Positions 11,822 through 23,763 of a stretch of DNA of 64,000 nt are shown here, one piece after another (the first letter of the stretch is position 1; each line of letters begins with the position of its first letter). Both the position numbers and the translations under genes were made by a program. Source of the DNA: Gigaspora rosea (lineage: Eukaryota > Glomeromycota > Glomeromycetes > Diversisporales > Gigasporaceae); contig QKWP01000774.1 of assembly GCA_003550325.1 (NCBI GenBank), positions 139,148 through 203,147 of the forward strand, read 5' to 3'. The notes beneath the pieces are model-generated. The model did no database searches. It was not told where the DNA came from and worked only from the letters and a program-made list of their open reading frames with translations.

Positions 11822-12275
11822 TGGGCTGATTTATGGAATTGCCAATAACTTTTGATATACTAATCTATTTTTGAATAATTTTATTACCAAAATGTTGGTT
11901 TCAATGAGACGGTCCTAATGAATTCAAAATCATCAAAATCCAATCACAGGATCCCAAGATAATTAAGATTTTGTATAATTTTATATTAACTTTTACTATG
12001 TAGACAATCAAAGTATGGATTGGTTTTCATATATGAAAACCAATCCATACGTTGATTGTCTACATAGTAAAACCAATCAATACATTGATTGTCTAAATAG
12101 TAAAAGATAATAGTAAAATTATACAAAACTTAATTATCTTGGGATCCTGTGATTGGATTTTGATGATTTTGGATTCATTAGAACCGTCTCATCGAGACCA
12201 ACATTTTGGTGATAAAATTATTCAAAAATAGATCAGTATATCATAAGTTATTGGCAATTCTATAAATCAGCCCAT
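11822..12275. mobile_element. Foldback element with GTCTC-GAGAC module
   Basis: The ends GGGCTGATTTATGGAATTGC and GCAATTCTATAAATCAGCCC are complementary. The arms pair for about 180 bp. The centre (12007-12062) is a second hairpin around ACAATCAAAGTATGGATTGG and a third partial copy of it follows. Each arm has GAGAC paired with GTCTC (11897-11910 and 12186-12198). It is related to the element at 5236-5900. Confidence 0.8.
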
Positions 12276-12618
12276 ATGTATATTTTATAAGAGTAATAAA
12301 TAGATCATATTCTAGTTGTTAATCATGGGACTGCATTCTAGTTGTTAATTACAAGATCCATTTTAACAGGGCAGGTAGGAAATTTTTAAGGCTGATTGAT
12401 CAAAAGCTTTCTATTAGGAGACCACTAGTTACTGAGCAACCAGCTTTGTAAACTGAGCTAAAGGTTTACTAATTACAAACTAAATTAAAACTTAGAATGT
12501 TAAACTTTATTTGCGATTTCTTTGTCAGCATTACAATCTTAAACAAATTACTAACACCGTTCATATTATTAGTACTAAATGTTAGTTGGAAATTGTTAGA
12601 ACGTAATATAAACAGCAT
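12276..12618. other. No gene seen
   Basis: Short non-coding stretch between two foldback elements. Confidence 0.5.
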
Positions 12619-13113
12619 TTAAGGGTAGAGGGTACTATTTTAAAATTATATATAAACTTAATGGTAAATTTTTTTATATTTAAATTTTATGAAAAATTAT
12701 AATAAGTCAACTAATTATATTTTAAACCATGTTTGTAGAGCAGGTTTTTCTGATTCTAATAATAGTAAAATCATTAAAATTGGTTAAAAACTCAGTAAGA
12801 TATGAAATTTTAAAAATTGGGTATTGAAATTTAGTAATAAAACTGACTTATAAATTTACGCAAATTGACCAATTAGAATTAGAGATTTTGTGCAACCCAG
12901 AAAATTTTTGTTCAACCCAGAAAATCTTTATGATATATACAAGTATATTTTTTTAAAATATAATAATAGTTCAAATTTTTAGAAATTGTTTCATTTATAT
13001 TTTGTAAAATTTTAATAAAAATTAGTTGTAGTAGCATATGTCAATTTTATATAAAAATTTCAAAAAACTATATAAAAACTATATAAAATGATTTACGTAC
13101 TCTCTACCCTTAA
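12619..13113. mobile_element. MITE bounded by TTAA with GGGTAGAG ends
   Basis: The borders read TTAA-GGGTAGAGGGTAC and GTACTCTCTACCC-TTAA. The TTAA on both sides suggests piggyBac-like targeting. An AAGTATATTTTTTTAAAAT-type block is shared with the related sequence at 15100-15665. No ORF. Confidence 0.65.
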
Positions 13114-13957
13114 GTTTTCTAAATTTTGGATTCTGAAAACACTGTCATATAGTACAATATTTATACTATGGACATGATGTAGGCACGGCTCTGCCCAATA
13201 GTTATAAACGAGATTAAAATTTGCTAAAAGCATGACGATTAGAGGATGTTTTGTATAGGTACTAAATAATTTTTTAAATATTTCAAATATTTATGGTCTA
13301 TATTATAACAAGTATTTCATCTAGAAGGAAATATTATTTATTATATATATACTCGTAACCATAATTATTATTAAAATTTTGAATAAAAAATAGTAATAAT
13401 ACTATTTTAAGGGGTTTGTAACTTTAAGTAATATTCGACCAACAAGATACAAATATTAGGGGAGTAACAAAAATCAGGTGATTTTTTAGGGGAGAAGGGG
13501 GGGTAAAAAAAGTTGAAATTATATATAAGAACCTGACTATTTATATATTGAGGAAGAGGGAGGGGGGTAGACCTCTGATAAAAAATAATCAGGTGATTAA
13601 TGCCACTGCCCTTATATAAATCACAATTCACAAATTTTTTACCTATATAAACATATCTACCGTATGGGTGCGAAATAACGCTTGTGGGCATTATTTTGCA
13701 AATTGGGTTTTTCAAAAATAGCTTATATTGTCTTGCCAAATTAACATGCACTCTTTATAAGTACACTTCAACACTTCATAGCACTTTTCCTATAATGATA
13801 AGTGCTCATAATTTGATCAGTATAAGGGATTCTAATAAATGTACCTTTACCCGATAACACATATTTATAAAAAATTAGATTTAGAAACCTACTCTTATTT
13901 CGAAATAACACAATGGGCGTATTCGAAATAATATGTATTTCATGCTTACATGCTAAC
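13114..13957. other. Repeat C copy 2 and AT-rich DNA
   Basis: Contains the second copy of dispersed repeat C (13455-13612). The minus-strand 114-codon ORF at 13407-13751 runs through this repeat in a G/C-run-dependent frame, so I do not treat it as a gene. The rest shows nothing. Confidence 0.55.
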
Positions 13958-14473
13958 TAGTGTTCTGCATGATTTGAACTAGATGGGTATTTTTAAAAAT
14001 CTATACCCAGTTTGAACACCAATTCGGATCTAAATTTAGGGTCCAAACTTGTATCACTTAAATTTGGGTCTGACCCGAAATTGTAAAATTTAAAAAATTT
14101 ATAAATACAAAGTTGTTAAGTAACTAAAACCAAGTGCCTCGCTAAAAAAAAAAAAAAAAAAAAAAAAAAACTGGTTTGTTGTTTTCAAATAATTTCTTGC
14201 CTGATTTTATTTATATAATTTTGCTATAATAGACTCAAAATGATACAGTAATTCAGGGTCCAGTAATTAATATAAATATTACAAATATGTAAACATACAT
14301 ATATCTGGCTGGATACAGAAATATGATATTTTATCTATAAGTATTATTCTAAGACTGGACCAGGCGGATCTTCTTGTGGGTCCGAATCGAATCTTAAAAA
14401 TTAAGGGTCCGAACTTGGTTCGTCAAAGGACCAGACCAGACCCAGACCAAACTAGATCTTTTGCAGAACACTA
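13958..14473. mobile_element. hAT-type MITE with 8-bp TSD ATGCTAAC
   Basis: The ends TAGTGTTCTGCA and TGCAGAACACTA are exact inverted repeats. ATGCTAAC stands directly outside both (13950-13957 and 14474-14481). The interior contains iterated GGGTC(C/T)GAA-like words and a run of 27 A (14144-14170). TIRs starting TAG with 8-bp duplications are characteristic of hAT elements. No transposase. Confidence 0.85.
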
Positions 14474-14565
14474 ATGCTAACCCTTATCGATAACGAGCCC
14501 TAACTCTAACCAAAAGCAAACCTTAATCCTAATATAATGAAATGATATAATCTGACTTACTTTAG

Positions 14566-14815
14566 TTGTACCTATGCCTTTTTGGTAACCAAATCCAAGA
14601 TTATTTTTCTACTCGAATTGCCATATTCTATAGATTTCAATTACCATGTAAGTGCCTTTTTTATTCTTATCTGTGCTGGTGTCTTTTACCTTTTGCAAAT
14701 TTCAACTACTACTCAAATGTCTTTCCATTCTTGGCTATACCGACTGCTACCTTCAGTAGATTTCAATATCACTTAAGTGCCTTTTTCATCCTTTGTTGTG
14801 CCTATTCTATTTAGC
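14566..14815. repeat. Degenerate tandem units of about 125 bp
   Basis: TAGATTTCAATTACCATGTAAGTGCC near 14632 and TAGATTTCAATATCACTTAAGTGCC near 14757 are two degenerate copies of one unit. Overlapping short ORFs here follow the repeat and are not supported as genes. Confidence 0.45.
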
Positions 14816-15099
14816 CCAAAAAATATAAATAGATCAAAAACATCTATAAGAATAACCAAGGTGGCAAATTAGCAAGAAGCAAGAGTATAACGTCAGATAT
14901 TAAAACATAAATAATACTGTATACGGCTATAGTTAAGAGAAGCTAAAAAGGCTGCTATTCACAAAGCCTTGACTAGTAGCAAATGACTTGTAACAATTTC
15001 AGAAAACAAGTAACTATAAACGACATCTAAAAACAACAATGTACTAATGTTAAAAAAATACCGTATAAGCTTTTTTAAAGAATCTGTGGAGCTAGAAAT

Positions 15100-15665
15100 C
15101 AGAAATATAAATATCTGCACTTAGGTGACTAGTGAAAACTTATTTCATGAATTCAATTATTTGATTGGATGATTATCTGTTCTAGAAATTCTGATAAAAA
15201 ATTTTTTTTGTATAATCCCAGCAAATTTGGATCACTCTAGCAAATTTCATATTATATATAGGTATATTTTTTTAAAATAATACAACCTTTGAAGGATCCC
15301 GAAGAACTCTGATACAACTCTAATGATTCTAAAAATGGAAATTTGCATAGAATTTCATCAAATGTTGTATTTTTATATAGTAAATTTTCAAATTTTGCTC
15401 TATTTTATATATCTATTTGGCTAAAATACTGCTAAAATTATACAAACTCAGATCTGAGTTGTATCAGAGTTCTTTGGGGTCCTACCTCTGAAGACTTTAC
15501 TACTATAAATAGAAGGTTTAATCTGTATATTACTAATTTTGGTAAAGATTGATAGTTGTTTAGAAAAACTTTTATTAGTGGCATATTTCAATTTTGCATG
15601 AAATTCCATTGTGCCATGAAAATTATATGATAAATATTCGATGTACACTCTACCCTTAAAGAATA
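15100..15665. mobile_element. Probable MITE related to 12619-13113
   Basis: The right end ACACTCTACCCTTAAAG matches the right end of the element at 12619-13113, and the AGGTATATTTTTTTAAAAT block is shared. An inner inverted pair AAGAACTCTGATACAACTC / GAGTTGTATCAGAGTTCTT lies at 15300-15322 and 15455-15478. The left border is not clear. Confidence 0.45.
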
Positions 15666-15689
15666 TTCATAGCTTGACTGTCGAATTGA

Positions 15690-17530
15690 TAGCTAGAGCA
15701 AACCTGAATTATACTGTATCTGGTGAATATAATTAATATTCTACTAATATCTTTGTTGTTGGTACAAAAACATTTAAAAAAGATTATTTAGATAAGCATA
15801 TTGGAATTAAAAAACATCAAAAAGCTATGGAAAAATATACAAACTATCAACCTAATCTGCTAAATATAATGAGTAGTTTTACGATACAAGCTGAAGTTAA
15901 TAAATTAGATATTATTACTAAAATGCATTGTATATTTATATGCAAAAAAGCATCTTGCAATTGAAACATTTCCTGATTTAATGGAATTAACCAATTTACA
16001 AATCCAAAATAAAACAGAATTAGTATATAACAAATCTCCAATTATGGTTTCACCTTCTATTTTTGGCCCTAAGAGAGTTATTTCAGATACAGCACCTGAA
16101 TCATTGTTAAGTAACCAAATATCAAATTATGCAATATATGATAATTCGAAAGCTATAGCTAATTTTTTACATGCTATTGCTATAGTAATCAAAGAAGATA
16201 TTTTGGCTGAAATTCAAAGATCTCCATCATAAAGTATATTAATTAATAAGAGCAATACAATTACACATAATAAAACATGTGCTATTGTCAGTAAACATGT
16301 AGTGCAAAGTATACTAGTACTCCAATACTTAGTATTAATTGAACTAGGCGAAACAAATGCAGAAGCTATTACAAATAATTTAAAATATTTTTTTATTGCC
16401 AAAATGCTTGATACACAAAAATTAATGCATTTTGGTAGTAACAGTGCTAGTATTATGATTAGCATGTATAAATATAAATTATTTATAAGTTACAGTATTT
16501 ATTTATTTATTTTTAGTAACTTTAATAATTTATATATATATAAAATAAAACTGGTATAGCTACTTGATTAAAAGAAATTAATCCTTTTACAACTAACTGC
16601 TACTATATTGCACATAAATTAAATTTAGTTGGCAAAGATTCAGCTAAAGAAATTTCATATTTCAAAAATTATGAAGTTGTATTAAAAGAAATTTACGTAT
16701 ATTTTGCAATATCATATCAAAAATAGCAGCATCTTAAATTATTCTAATTATTAGATAATGAGGATCCTCAGTTAGCTATATTATGTGTAGTTAGTACTCA
16801 ATGGTTATCTTTTTAATGCAGTTTCTAATTTACATCTGATAATATTTTCTATAAAAGATGCACTTTATAATAAAGTTTTTAATGATCCTTGCACAAATAC
16901 TAGACATTGAGCTAAAGCTTTATATAATGATATTGATTCAGAATTTATCTTAGCAACTAAATATCTTGCTGATGTTCTTTCAATAATTAGTAAACTTACT
17001 AAAATATTTCAATCAGATTATTTTGCATTATCTGATAATATATGCAATTAAATATAGAAATTGAGTTAATTACATTAGAATTTATTGGATATAAAGATGA
17101 TGATATTTTACCAACTTGTGGATACTATTTATGAGAATATATAAATAATACTTTGGAATATGATGAACTGCCTTTGATATTTAAAGAATTTGTATTAGCA
17201 TTTATCAAAAATCTTTGTCAGAGATTTCCTAATTTTGGTATTTATAATGCTATATGAATTTTTGATTTTTTAGAAATTCCAGTAAATACTTGAGAAATAG
17301 TAACATTTGGAGAAAATAAAATTCAACTTTTAGGCAAATTTTATGGAAAATTTAAACAGTATAATGATACAAATTTTTTAGCAAAAGTAAATAGAATTGA
17401 ACTTCTTAAAAAATAGAAAAAAAAGCAAAAATAGATTTAAAAAATTATAAAGAATTAGGTTTTGTTGAAGGATGGAAATGAATTTTTGATAGTTTTCAAT
17501 TTGTTATACTTTATCCAAATATAACTGAAT
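15690..17530 (+). pseudogene. hAT transposase-like (DUF4371/ZNF862-type) gene remnant
   Basis: Reading across frames recovers a protein of roughly 600 residues with many stops and shifts. Recognisable pieces in order: a DYLDKHIGIKKHQKAM segment like the end of a TTF/BED-type zinc finger; KAIANFLHAIAIVIKEDI followed by ILAEIQRSPS; ELGETNAEAITNNL followed by LMHFGSNSASIMI; CYYIAHKLNLVGKDSAKE; and a C-terminal EYINNTLEYDELPLIFKEF part. This order matches domesticated or transposon-borne hAT proteins with a DUF4371 core and C-terminal dimerisation region, a call made from memory of the family. The 5' end is truncated next to the MITE ending at 15665. The zinc finger is incomplete, and stops are frequent (for example at 16230). 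The gene is dead. Confidence 0.6.
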
Positions 17531-18654
17531 AGTTTTTTTCTCTAATTGTCCACTTTCAAATAGTTATATTTACCTTATTTTTAAACTTTATTTTCTTATA
17601 TTAAAACCGGTAATATGCTAAAAATAAATTTTTTAAATTGTCAAACTCAATAAAATAAAAAAATTTACGAAATCATGACCAAAAATATAATATTATAAAA
17701 TCTAGCACTTAAAATTAGCTATTATGAAATTTATCTTATTAAATTATGTAAAAACGATTGATTTTTTAATATCTCTTCAAGGAGAACTTTTAAACCAACT
17801 ATTATAATTAATTATAAGCTATATTTATAAAAAAAATTAGATAGAAATAGTGTGAAAATTTAAAAAAAATTGGATCGAAATAGTATAAAAATAGAATAAA
17901 AATAGTTAAAGATAGCAAAAAAAAATAGAGTTTTTTTTCTCTTGAGCTATTGTGAGTATTATGAATATAAAGAGTAGAATTAATTCTATATATAAAAAAA
18001 AAATTATTTGCGCAACTATTTTTTATTTTTGCAATAATATAATATATTTTAGTTGCAGAAAAAATAATTATTTTTAAAATTTGCAACTAAAATTATTTAA
18101 TTAGTTGCAACGCACAATAAAAAAATTGAATTTTAGACACTACTATTGCGCACCTCATATGATTTGGTATAACATGAAATCAAAACAATGAAAATAATCT
18201 ATTTTTTTTGTTAGTTAGAGTTAGGGTGAAGTTAGAATAGTATATAGATAAGAAAAGGGGCTTTATAGTAAAATTTTGCAAGAAATTTTTTTTGTTAGAG
18301 CACGAAGAGTGGTTTTGTAGGCAAAATTACAAGCCCAGACAATTTTTTGAAAGATTTTTATTTTTTTCAATTTCATGTTATATCTGATCCCATGATCTGA
18401 TTGGTTTATTAGATAAGAACATTACAACACATATTCGCTAAATTACATAAACCTTTATTTTTTTGTTTTATTGGCTTAATTTCAAAAAATTTAGAATTAA
18501 AAAGAACTGAACTTAGTAAAACATAGTTAGAAAATATTATACAACTTTTTTATAATTATACAGAATAATAAATGTCATAGCTAAAGCTTGAAATTTTAAT
18601 TATTTTAATATGAAATTTATTAGTCAACTGATTTGTTATACTATTTTGTATGAG
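17531..18654. other. AT-rich, no gene seen
   Basis: Long AT-rich stretch; the ORF at 17808-18086 on the minus strand is compositional. No repeat border recognised. Confidence 0.5.
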
Positions 18655-19645
18655 TTTTTTGTTATATATATAGCTTTATAAAAAAAATATATAAAATTAC
18701 TAAAACTTTGAAGCTATTTGTTTTTTTCTCTACATATTAACTTAAAATTAAATTTTTGGAAATATAGAACAAGAGAAGAAAAAAAATTGAGCTTAAATAT
18801 TGGTTAAAATTTTGTCAATTTTGCTCAAAATAAAAATGTAACTTTACCAAAAAACAAATATTTAATAATTTTAAAATAATGAGTATATGTAGTGTATATA
18901 TAGAATCATGCCCTGAACAACTTTACTTAGGCAACTAAAGTAGGTTATCTTGTAAGAAAAATGGATTATCTATGTACCAAAGTTAAAATTTTTGTTTTCA
19001 ATATAAAACAGAGTTTTATTTGATTAGATAACCTACTTTGGGCCCTTAAGCAAAGTTGTTTAGCACATGATTCTACTTGATTGAGATTGTAGTGCACTTT
19101 TAGACCTTTTACTAAGTGAAAAATAGTGTTAAAGTTAAAAAAAAATTTTTTTAAAAAATTTTTTAGCCAAAAATTTTTTTTAACTTTAATCCTATTTTTT
19201 ACTTAGTTAAAAGTCTGAGAAAGTGTACTGCAACCTTATTCTAAGTAGAATTACATGCCAAACAACTTGCTTAAGGGCCAAAAGTTGGTTATCTAATTAA
19301 ATAAAACCTGTTTTATATTAAAAACCCAAAAATTTTAATTTTAGTAAATAAACCCAAGGTAACCAACCTACTTTTGTTAGCTAAGTTAAGTTGTTCAGAG
19401 CATGATTTTATATTCTTATTATTTTAAAATTGTTAAATATTTGTTTTTGGATAAAGTTATATTTTTGTTTTGTGCAAAATTAACAGAATTTTAACCCGAT
19501 TTTTAAGCTCAATTTTTTTCTTCTCCTCTTGTTTTATATTTCTGAAAAAATTTAATTTTAAGTTAATATGTAAAGAAGAAACATTATAGCTTCAAAGTTT
19601 ATAGTAATTTTATATTTTTTTATAAATTTATATATAACAAAAAAA
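18655..19645. repeat. 1-kb nested palindrome
   Basis: Arms of about 490 bp meet near 19159. The outer ends TTTTTTGTTATATATA and TATATATAACAAAAAA are complementary, and blocks such as ATTAACTTAAAATTAAATTT pair throughout. Each arm contains a smaller palindrome (18901-19074 and 19233-19410) between GAATCATGCCCTGAACAAC-type and GTTGTTTAGCACATGATTC-type ends. Arms have diverged by perhaps 10-15%. No ORF. Confidence 0.8.
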
Positions 19646-19858
19646 TTGTTGTAATATATTAATTTCTGTTATAAAAATTTTTAAAGTATATTTTTTTATC
19701 ATTTTTTAATAGTTAGATTAGAATAATTAAGTATAATTCTATATTTTATATGATTAAGCACTTAGTCTAGTATTAATAGTTAGGTAATACAAAATATAGA
19801 AATATTGATTCAAAGTAATATAATCAGTAACTAAGTTTTTCAGAATTTTACTTATTGC

Positions 19859-20018
19859 TAGGGATTGGAACTGTTTAACTGTTCAAAAATTGCTTTATAG
19901 TTCTGGGCAAAATTATGTTGGTTGTGGGCTGGTATTATTTTATTGCCGGCCAAATTAAATGATTAAACGGTTAAACGATTAAACGATTAAGAAAAATTTT
20001 TGGTGGTTCCAATCCCTA
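19859..20018. mobile_element. 160-bp hAT-type MITE, TSD CTTATTGC
   Basis: Ends TAGGGATTGGAAC and GGTTCCAATCCCTA are inverted. CTTATTGC is repeated at 19851-19858 and 20019-20026, an exact 8-bp target-site duplication. The interior carries four tandem GATTAAAC-type units (19960-19990). It is too short to code for anything. Confidence 0.85.
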
Positions 20019-20319
20019 CTTATTGCTACCTATTGAAACTTTTGATTATATAGCATCTAATCAAATTTAGTAGAACCTAAAAGTACCTATAATAAAATAA
20101 CATAGCTTTAATCAGTAAAGACTAAAAAAATTAAGATTTGTTAACTTATACATAGTAATAATTACAGTATAAATAGAAATTAAATTAAAAATAATATACT
20201 GTAATTTTATAATAAATAGTTTCAAAACTATTTTTGTTTTTTTTTAAGTCACTTAGAAGTCTTCAAATTTTAAAAAATTTATCTAATTACTTTTATTAAG
20301 TGTAATGTGAAAGTCAAGT

Positions 20320-21080
20320 GCTTTTTATTCTATGGTTAGTTAACCAAAACAATATAATTTCCATATTGGTCAAAAATGAAATTTTTTATTGGTCATATCA
20401 ATGAAAATTTTAAATTACCATATTGGTCAAAAATAAAAGTTTTATTGGTAGATTGAAAATATACCTTAATTGTTAATTAAAATTACCATTTACACTACAG
20501 TTGATCTTTTTAAGCACAAAATTAGGTTTATTTAGAGTTGGCATTACAAAAATTACATTTTTATTTACATGAAAATTACTTGTAACTTACTAATCTTTAA
20601 TAACTTTATATTAAATAGTGCATTGTTATATAATAATTGTGCCAGCATTACAAATTTTTTAATTATTAGTTATCTGTCATTATGTTCAGAACTATAATTT
20701 TATACTAACTTTATACTATATTTATTAAAGCTTTGCCAAAATTTTTTACATGATTCAAAAAAATTTTATATATTTATATAAAACTAGAAGTTTTTAAAGT
20801 TTAAAAAAATTTGCATGAGTGCTAAAAAAAATTTGATCAAATTTTGTAGCAAATTTAGTAATTATCACAAAATTTTGTACTTTTTGTAATATTTTGTGAA
20901 TTACAAAATATCATTGTCCCTATATTGGTAGCAACATAATTTTCAAATTGGTTGAGAATGAATTTTTTTATTGATCAAATCAATATAATTTAAAATAATA
21001 TAAATTCTATATTGGTCAAATAAAATTTTTTTTATTGGTCAGATTAATGAAAATTTAAATGATCAAAATAACCAGATTGA
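20320..21080. repeat. Region with iterated TATTGGTCA units
   Basis: CCATATTGGTCAAAAAT, TTTTTATTGGTCA and similar words recur at least six times between 20365 and 20460 and again between 20920 and 21050. The spacing is irregular (20-50 bp). The two clusters could be the ends of one larger repeat. No gene. Confidence 0.5.
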
Positions 21081-21575
21081 TAATATGATTTTATCTAGCC
21101 TAGAACCAAATTAAGGCTGCATTTTAAAGAGAATTTAATATGACCTGCACTTATAAAGAGATTTGACAATTTAATAAAGCTGGCATTATAAACTACAAAA
21201 TAAAATCCCAAGTCACTTTTTAAAGTCATTTATATTAAAAAAAATTATTGGCTAAAAATTTATTTTTAAATTTAACCAATTGAAAGTATTTTTAATGCTA
21301 TTGTATAAGAATGAATAAATGAAAATTTTTAATTTTTAACAACAAAAATCTAAAAAAAAATTCTAAAAGTATAATAATAACTTTAATTGTAAGATGAGTT
21401 GGTACACAATATTAATTATCAGGAATAGTTTTAACCTATAATCCAAAAAATAATTAGATTATACTTTTAATTACAAATAAATTCTAGAAAAATTTAATAA
21501 TACTTAACCTCTGTTTGCCATTAAAAAAAAGACTAATACAACAAAAAGCATTAACAATATAACAAAAAGCTTTAT

Positions 21576-22481
21576 TCAAACTTATTACTTAATTCATCAA
21601 TTCTACTTATTATAAATTCACAAATTTGCTCAGAATTATTTTTTAAGTTCAAAATATAAACTGATAGCATTATTGAGTTCAATCAAATTTGTAATTATAA
21701 ATGTTTTGACTTGAATTCATAAGTTTTGAAGAATTTTTTTGACACTTTTTTTGCTATATAAGTGCCTATATATTTTGTGAAAACTAGAAACTTCTGATCT
21801 AAATTTGTTTACTTGACCAGCAGTAACATTTTCATTACAATTAACCAGAATCGAGTTTTTTTGATATGCGCTGATTAAATATATAATGTCATTTTTATTA
21901 GTACTACAAAAAAAAAGAAAAATTATACATTTATCATAATTGTTCGTATAATCTATTTACCACAGGCTTTTGCGTAAAACTAGATCTAGCTTTTTGGATT
22001 AAATATAACAGAGAAGGACATTTACAGGTATTCTGTGGCCAATGCAATCCATAACTTCAAATACAATAATGACTAGAATTTACTTAGTAATATTTTATCT
22101 CAAAAACTTGAGATTAATATTAACAAATTTCAATACAATATGAACTTGTTCAATTAAACTATTTGTTTGATATTGATGAGTAATGCCATGACAATAATAA
22201 TTAATAAAGCAAAGCTTAAGAAAAACTTAAATTTTTAAAAACAAATTGTACGATTTTGCCTCTGACAGAAAAGTATTCATCTTTTTGAAAAATTGCTTGT
22301 GCGTCACGGTCTCTTTCTTCAAAATCGACTGGCACAAATAAAGTAAACTCTATTTCTTTATCTTCATCCCCAACAGGATAACAACCAATAGCACATACAG
22401 TTAACCGATCATGTTTTTAAGTTTCTCTAACAACTTTAATTCTCACGATTGTATCCACGTTACAAAGAAATTCTTTCATAA
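21576..22481 (-). pseudogene. Decayed gene of an unknown fungal protein family
   Basis: Read on the minus strand from about 22481. The frame begins MKEFLCNVDTIVRIKVVRET, meets a stop, and goes on through GCYPVGDEDKEIEFTLFVPV, DFEERDRDAQAIFQ and YFSVRGKIV. Further down, after shifts, come VNKFRSEVSSFHKIYR and EICEFIISRIDELSNK-like pieces. The first part has the look of a short beta-rich (OB-fold-like) domain and the last part looks helical. I recall expanded uncharacterised proteins of this style in glomeromycotan genomes but cannot name a function. Several frame breaks and stops make it a pseudogene. Confidence 0.45.
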
Positions 22482-22844
22482 ATAAAATTTTTGATTAAAC
22501 ATTAGGCTACTTATCTACACAATAATAAACTTGATAAGTGGCTTACATAAAGACACACATAAAAAACTTGTTTTTTTGCCCGAAATACATTGTGTAGATA
22601 CATATATACATACCACGTATATCGATATGATTAACACACTAATTCAAAGCCACATCCTTGTAATAAGGCAGAATGGGAGATAACGGTCCGGTATATACAT
22701 TTGTTTGTCCTGTATTCTATTTTTTTTTCTCACGAATTTTATTTTAAAGCAATTGAGATCATGATTAACATAACAAGTAAAGATACTCGTTGAATCCTGT
22801 TAATGATCATCGCAAGTTTTTTTATATATGTTGTCCTATAAGAA

Positions 22845-23440
22845 AATGGTATGGGCTGTGGTACGGGTTGGTGTCGGGAATGCTCAAAATGGCACGGATA
22901 TTGTAGCACGCACAGGAACGTTTTACGGAATGGCACGGTAAAAATGGCACGGGCATTACGGCGAAAGGTGACACGTAATATCACGTCATATGAATGGCAC
23001 GTTCAGATAATTCGTATGTGTACGTTACACACGTGTTGGCTCGTGATACGTGTTGAGAGCGAAAGATCAGTAAAGGATTTTTTTTTAAAAAAAAGAGCGA
23101 TATCTCATGATTTCACTGATGAAGCTTCCCTGTGTGTCTTAACAAAAAAAAATTCCTTACAAAATTTGCTTCATATGCAGTTAGCGTGTTCATTTTATAT
23201 TGATTACTCATGTAAATTCATGTTTTAATAATTAATCCACGCTGTGGAACGTGAACTTACGTTCATTACCCGTGCCAAATCCCGTGCCGATTCGACTAGA
23301 GCCATTTATGGTCCAATTGGCACGGGCATACAGTCCCACACGGTCCACGGAATCCGTACCAATTCAGACCATACCCGTACAAATCCGGATCTTGACCCGT
23401 GCCACAAATGCCCGTGCCGATTGTCATATATGGGGTCTTT
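22845..23440. repeat. GC-richer island with iterated GGCACGGGC motif
   Basis: GGCACGG(G) or its complement CCCGTGCC occurs about ten times on both strands in two clusters (22885-22960 and 23268-23430). The intervening sequence is again AT-rich. The base composition differs sharply from the surroundings. Overlapping ORFs on both strands (for example 22851-23228, 23244-23481) are produced by the higher GC content and none has recognisable homology. Confidence 0.5.
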
Positions 23441-23447
23441 GCCTTCT

Positions 23448-23637
23448 TACGGGTTATGTAGATTTTATGATTAAAAATTAAAATTTCTAGCCATTCGGTA
23501 ATCCAATTTAAATAAATTTTTTTTTACTTTGTAAAGTTTAGGAAGTTTTACAAAATAAAAAAAAAGTTTATTTGAATTGATTACTAGATGGCTAGAAATT
23601 TTAATTTTTAATCATAAAATCTGCATAGTCCCGTAAG
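23448..23637. mobile_element. Foldback MITE with TTACGGG ends
   Basis: The outer ends TTACGGG and CCCGTAA are inverted. The arms of about 85 bp (TAAAAATTAAAATTTCTAGCC and its complement) flank a loop of about 20 bp centred near 23543. It immediately follows the GC-richer island. Confidence 0.75.
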
Positions 23638-23763
23638 GTCATTTTCAAGGCATAGATCCATATATCAATGTAACTAATTACTATATCAATAACCCTAGAC
23701 CATACCCATTCTTAAATAATTTTCCCGTTCCTGGTTTTGGCGCAAACGCTTTTGCGCAGCTAC

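Noticed and set aside
13407..13751. 114-codon minus-strand ORF
   Set aside because: It runs through dispersed repeat C and its G-rich runs; the other repeat copy does not keep the frame.
22739..23481. Overlapping ORFs on both strands in the GC-richer island
   Set aside because: Longer ORFs are expected where stop codons are rarer; three frames are open at once and none has recognisable motifs.
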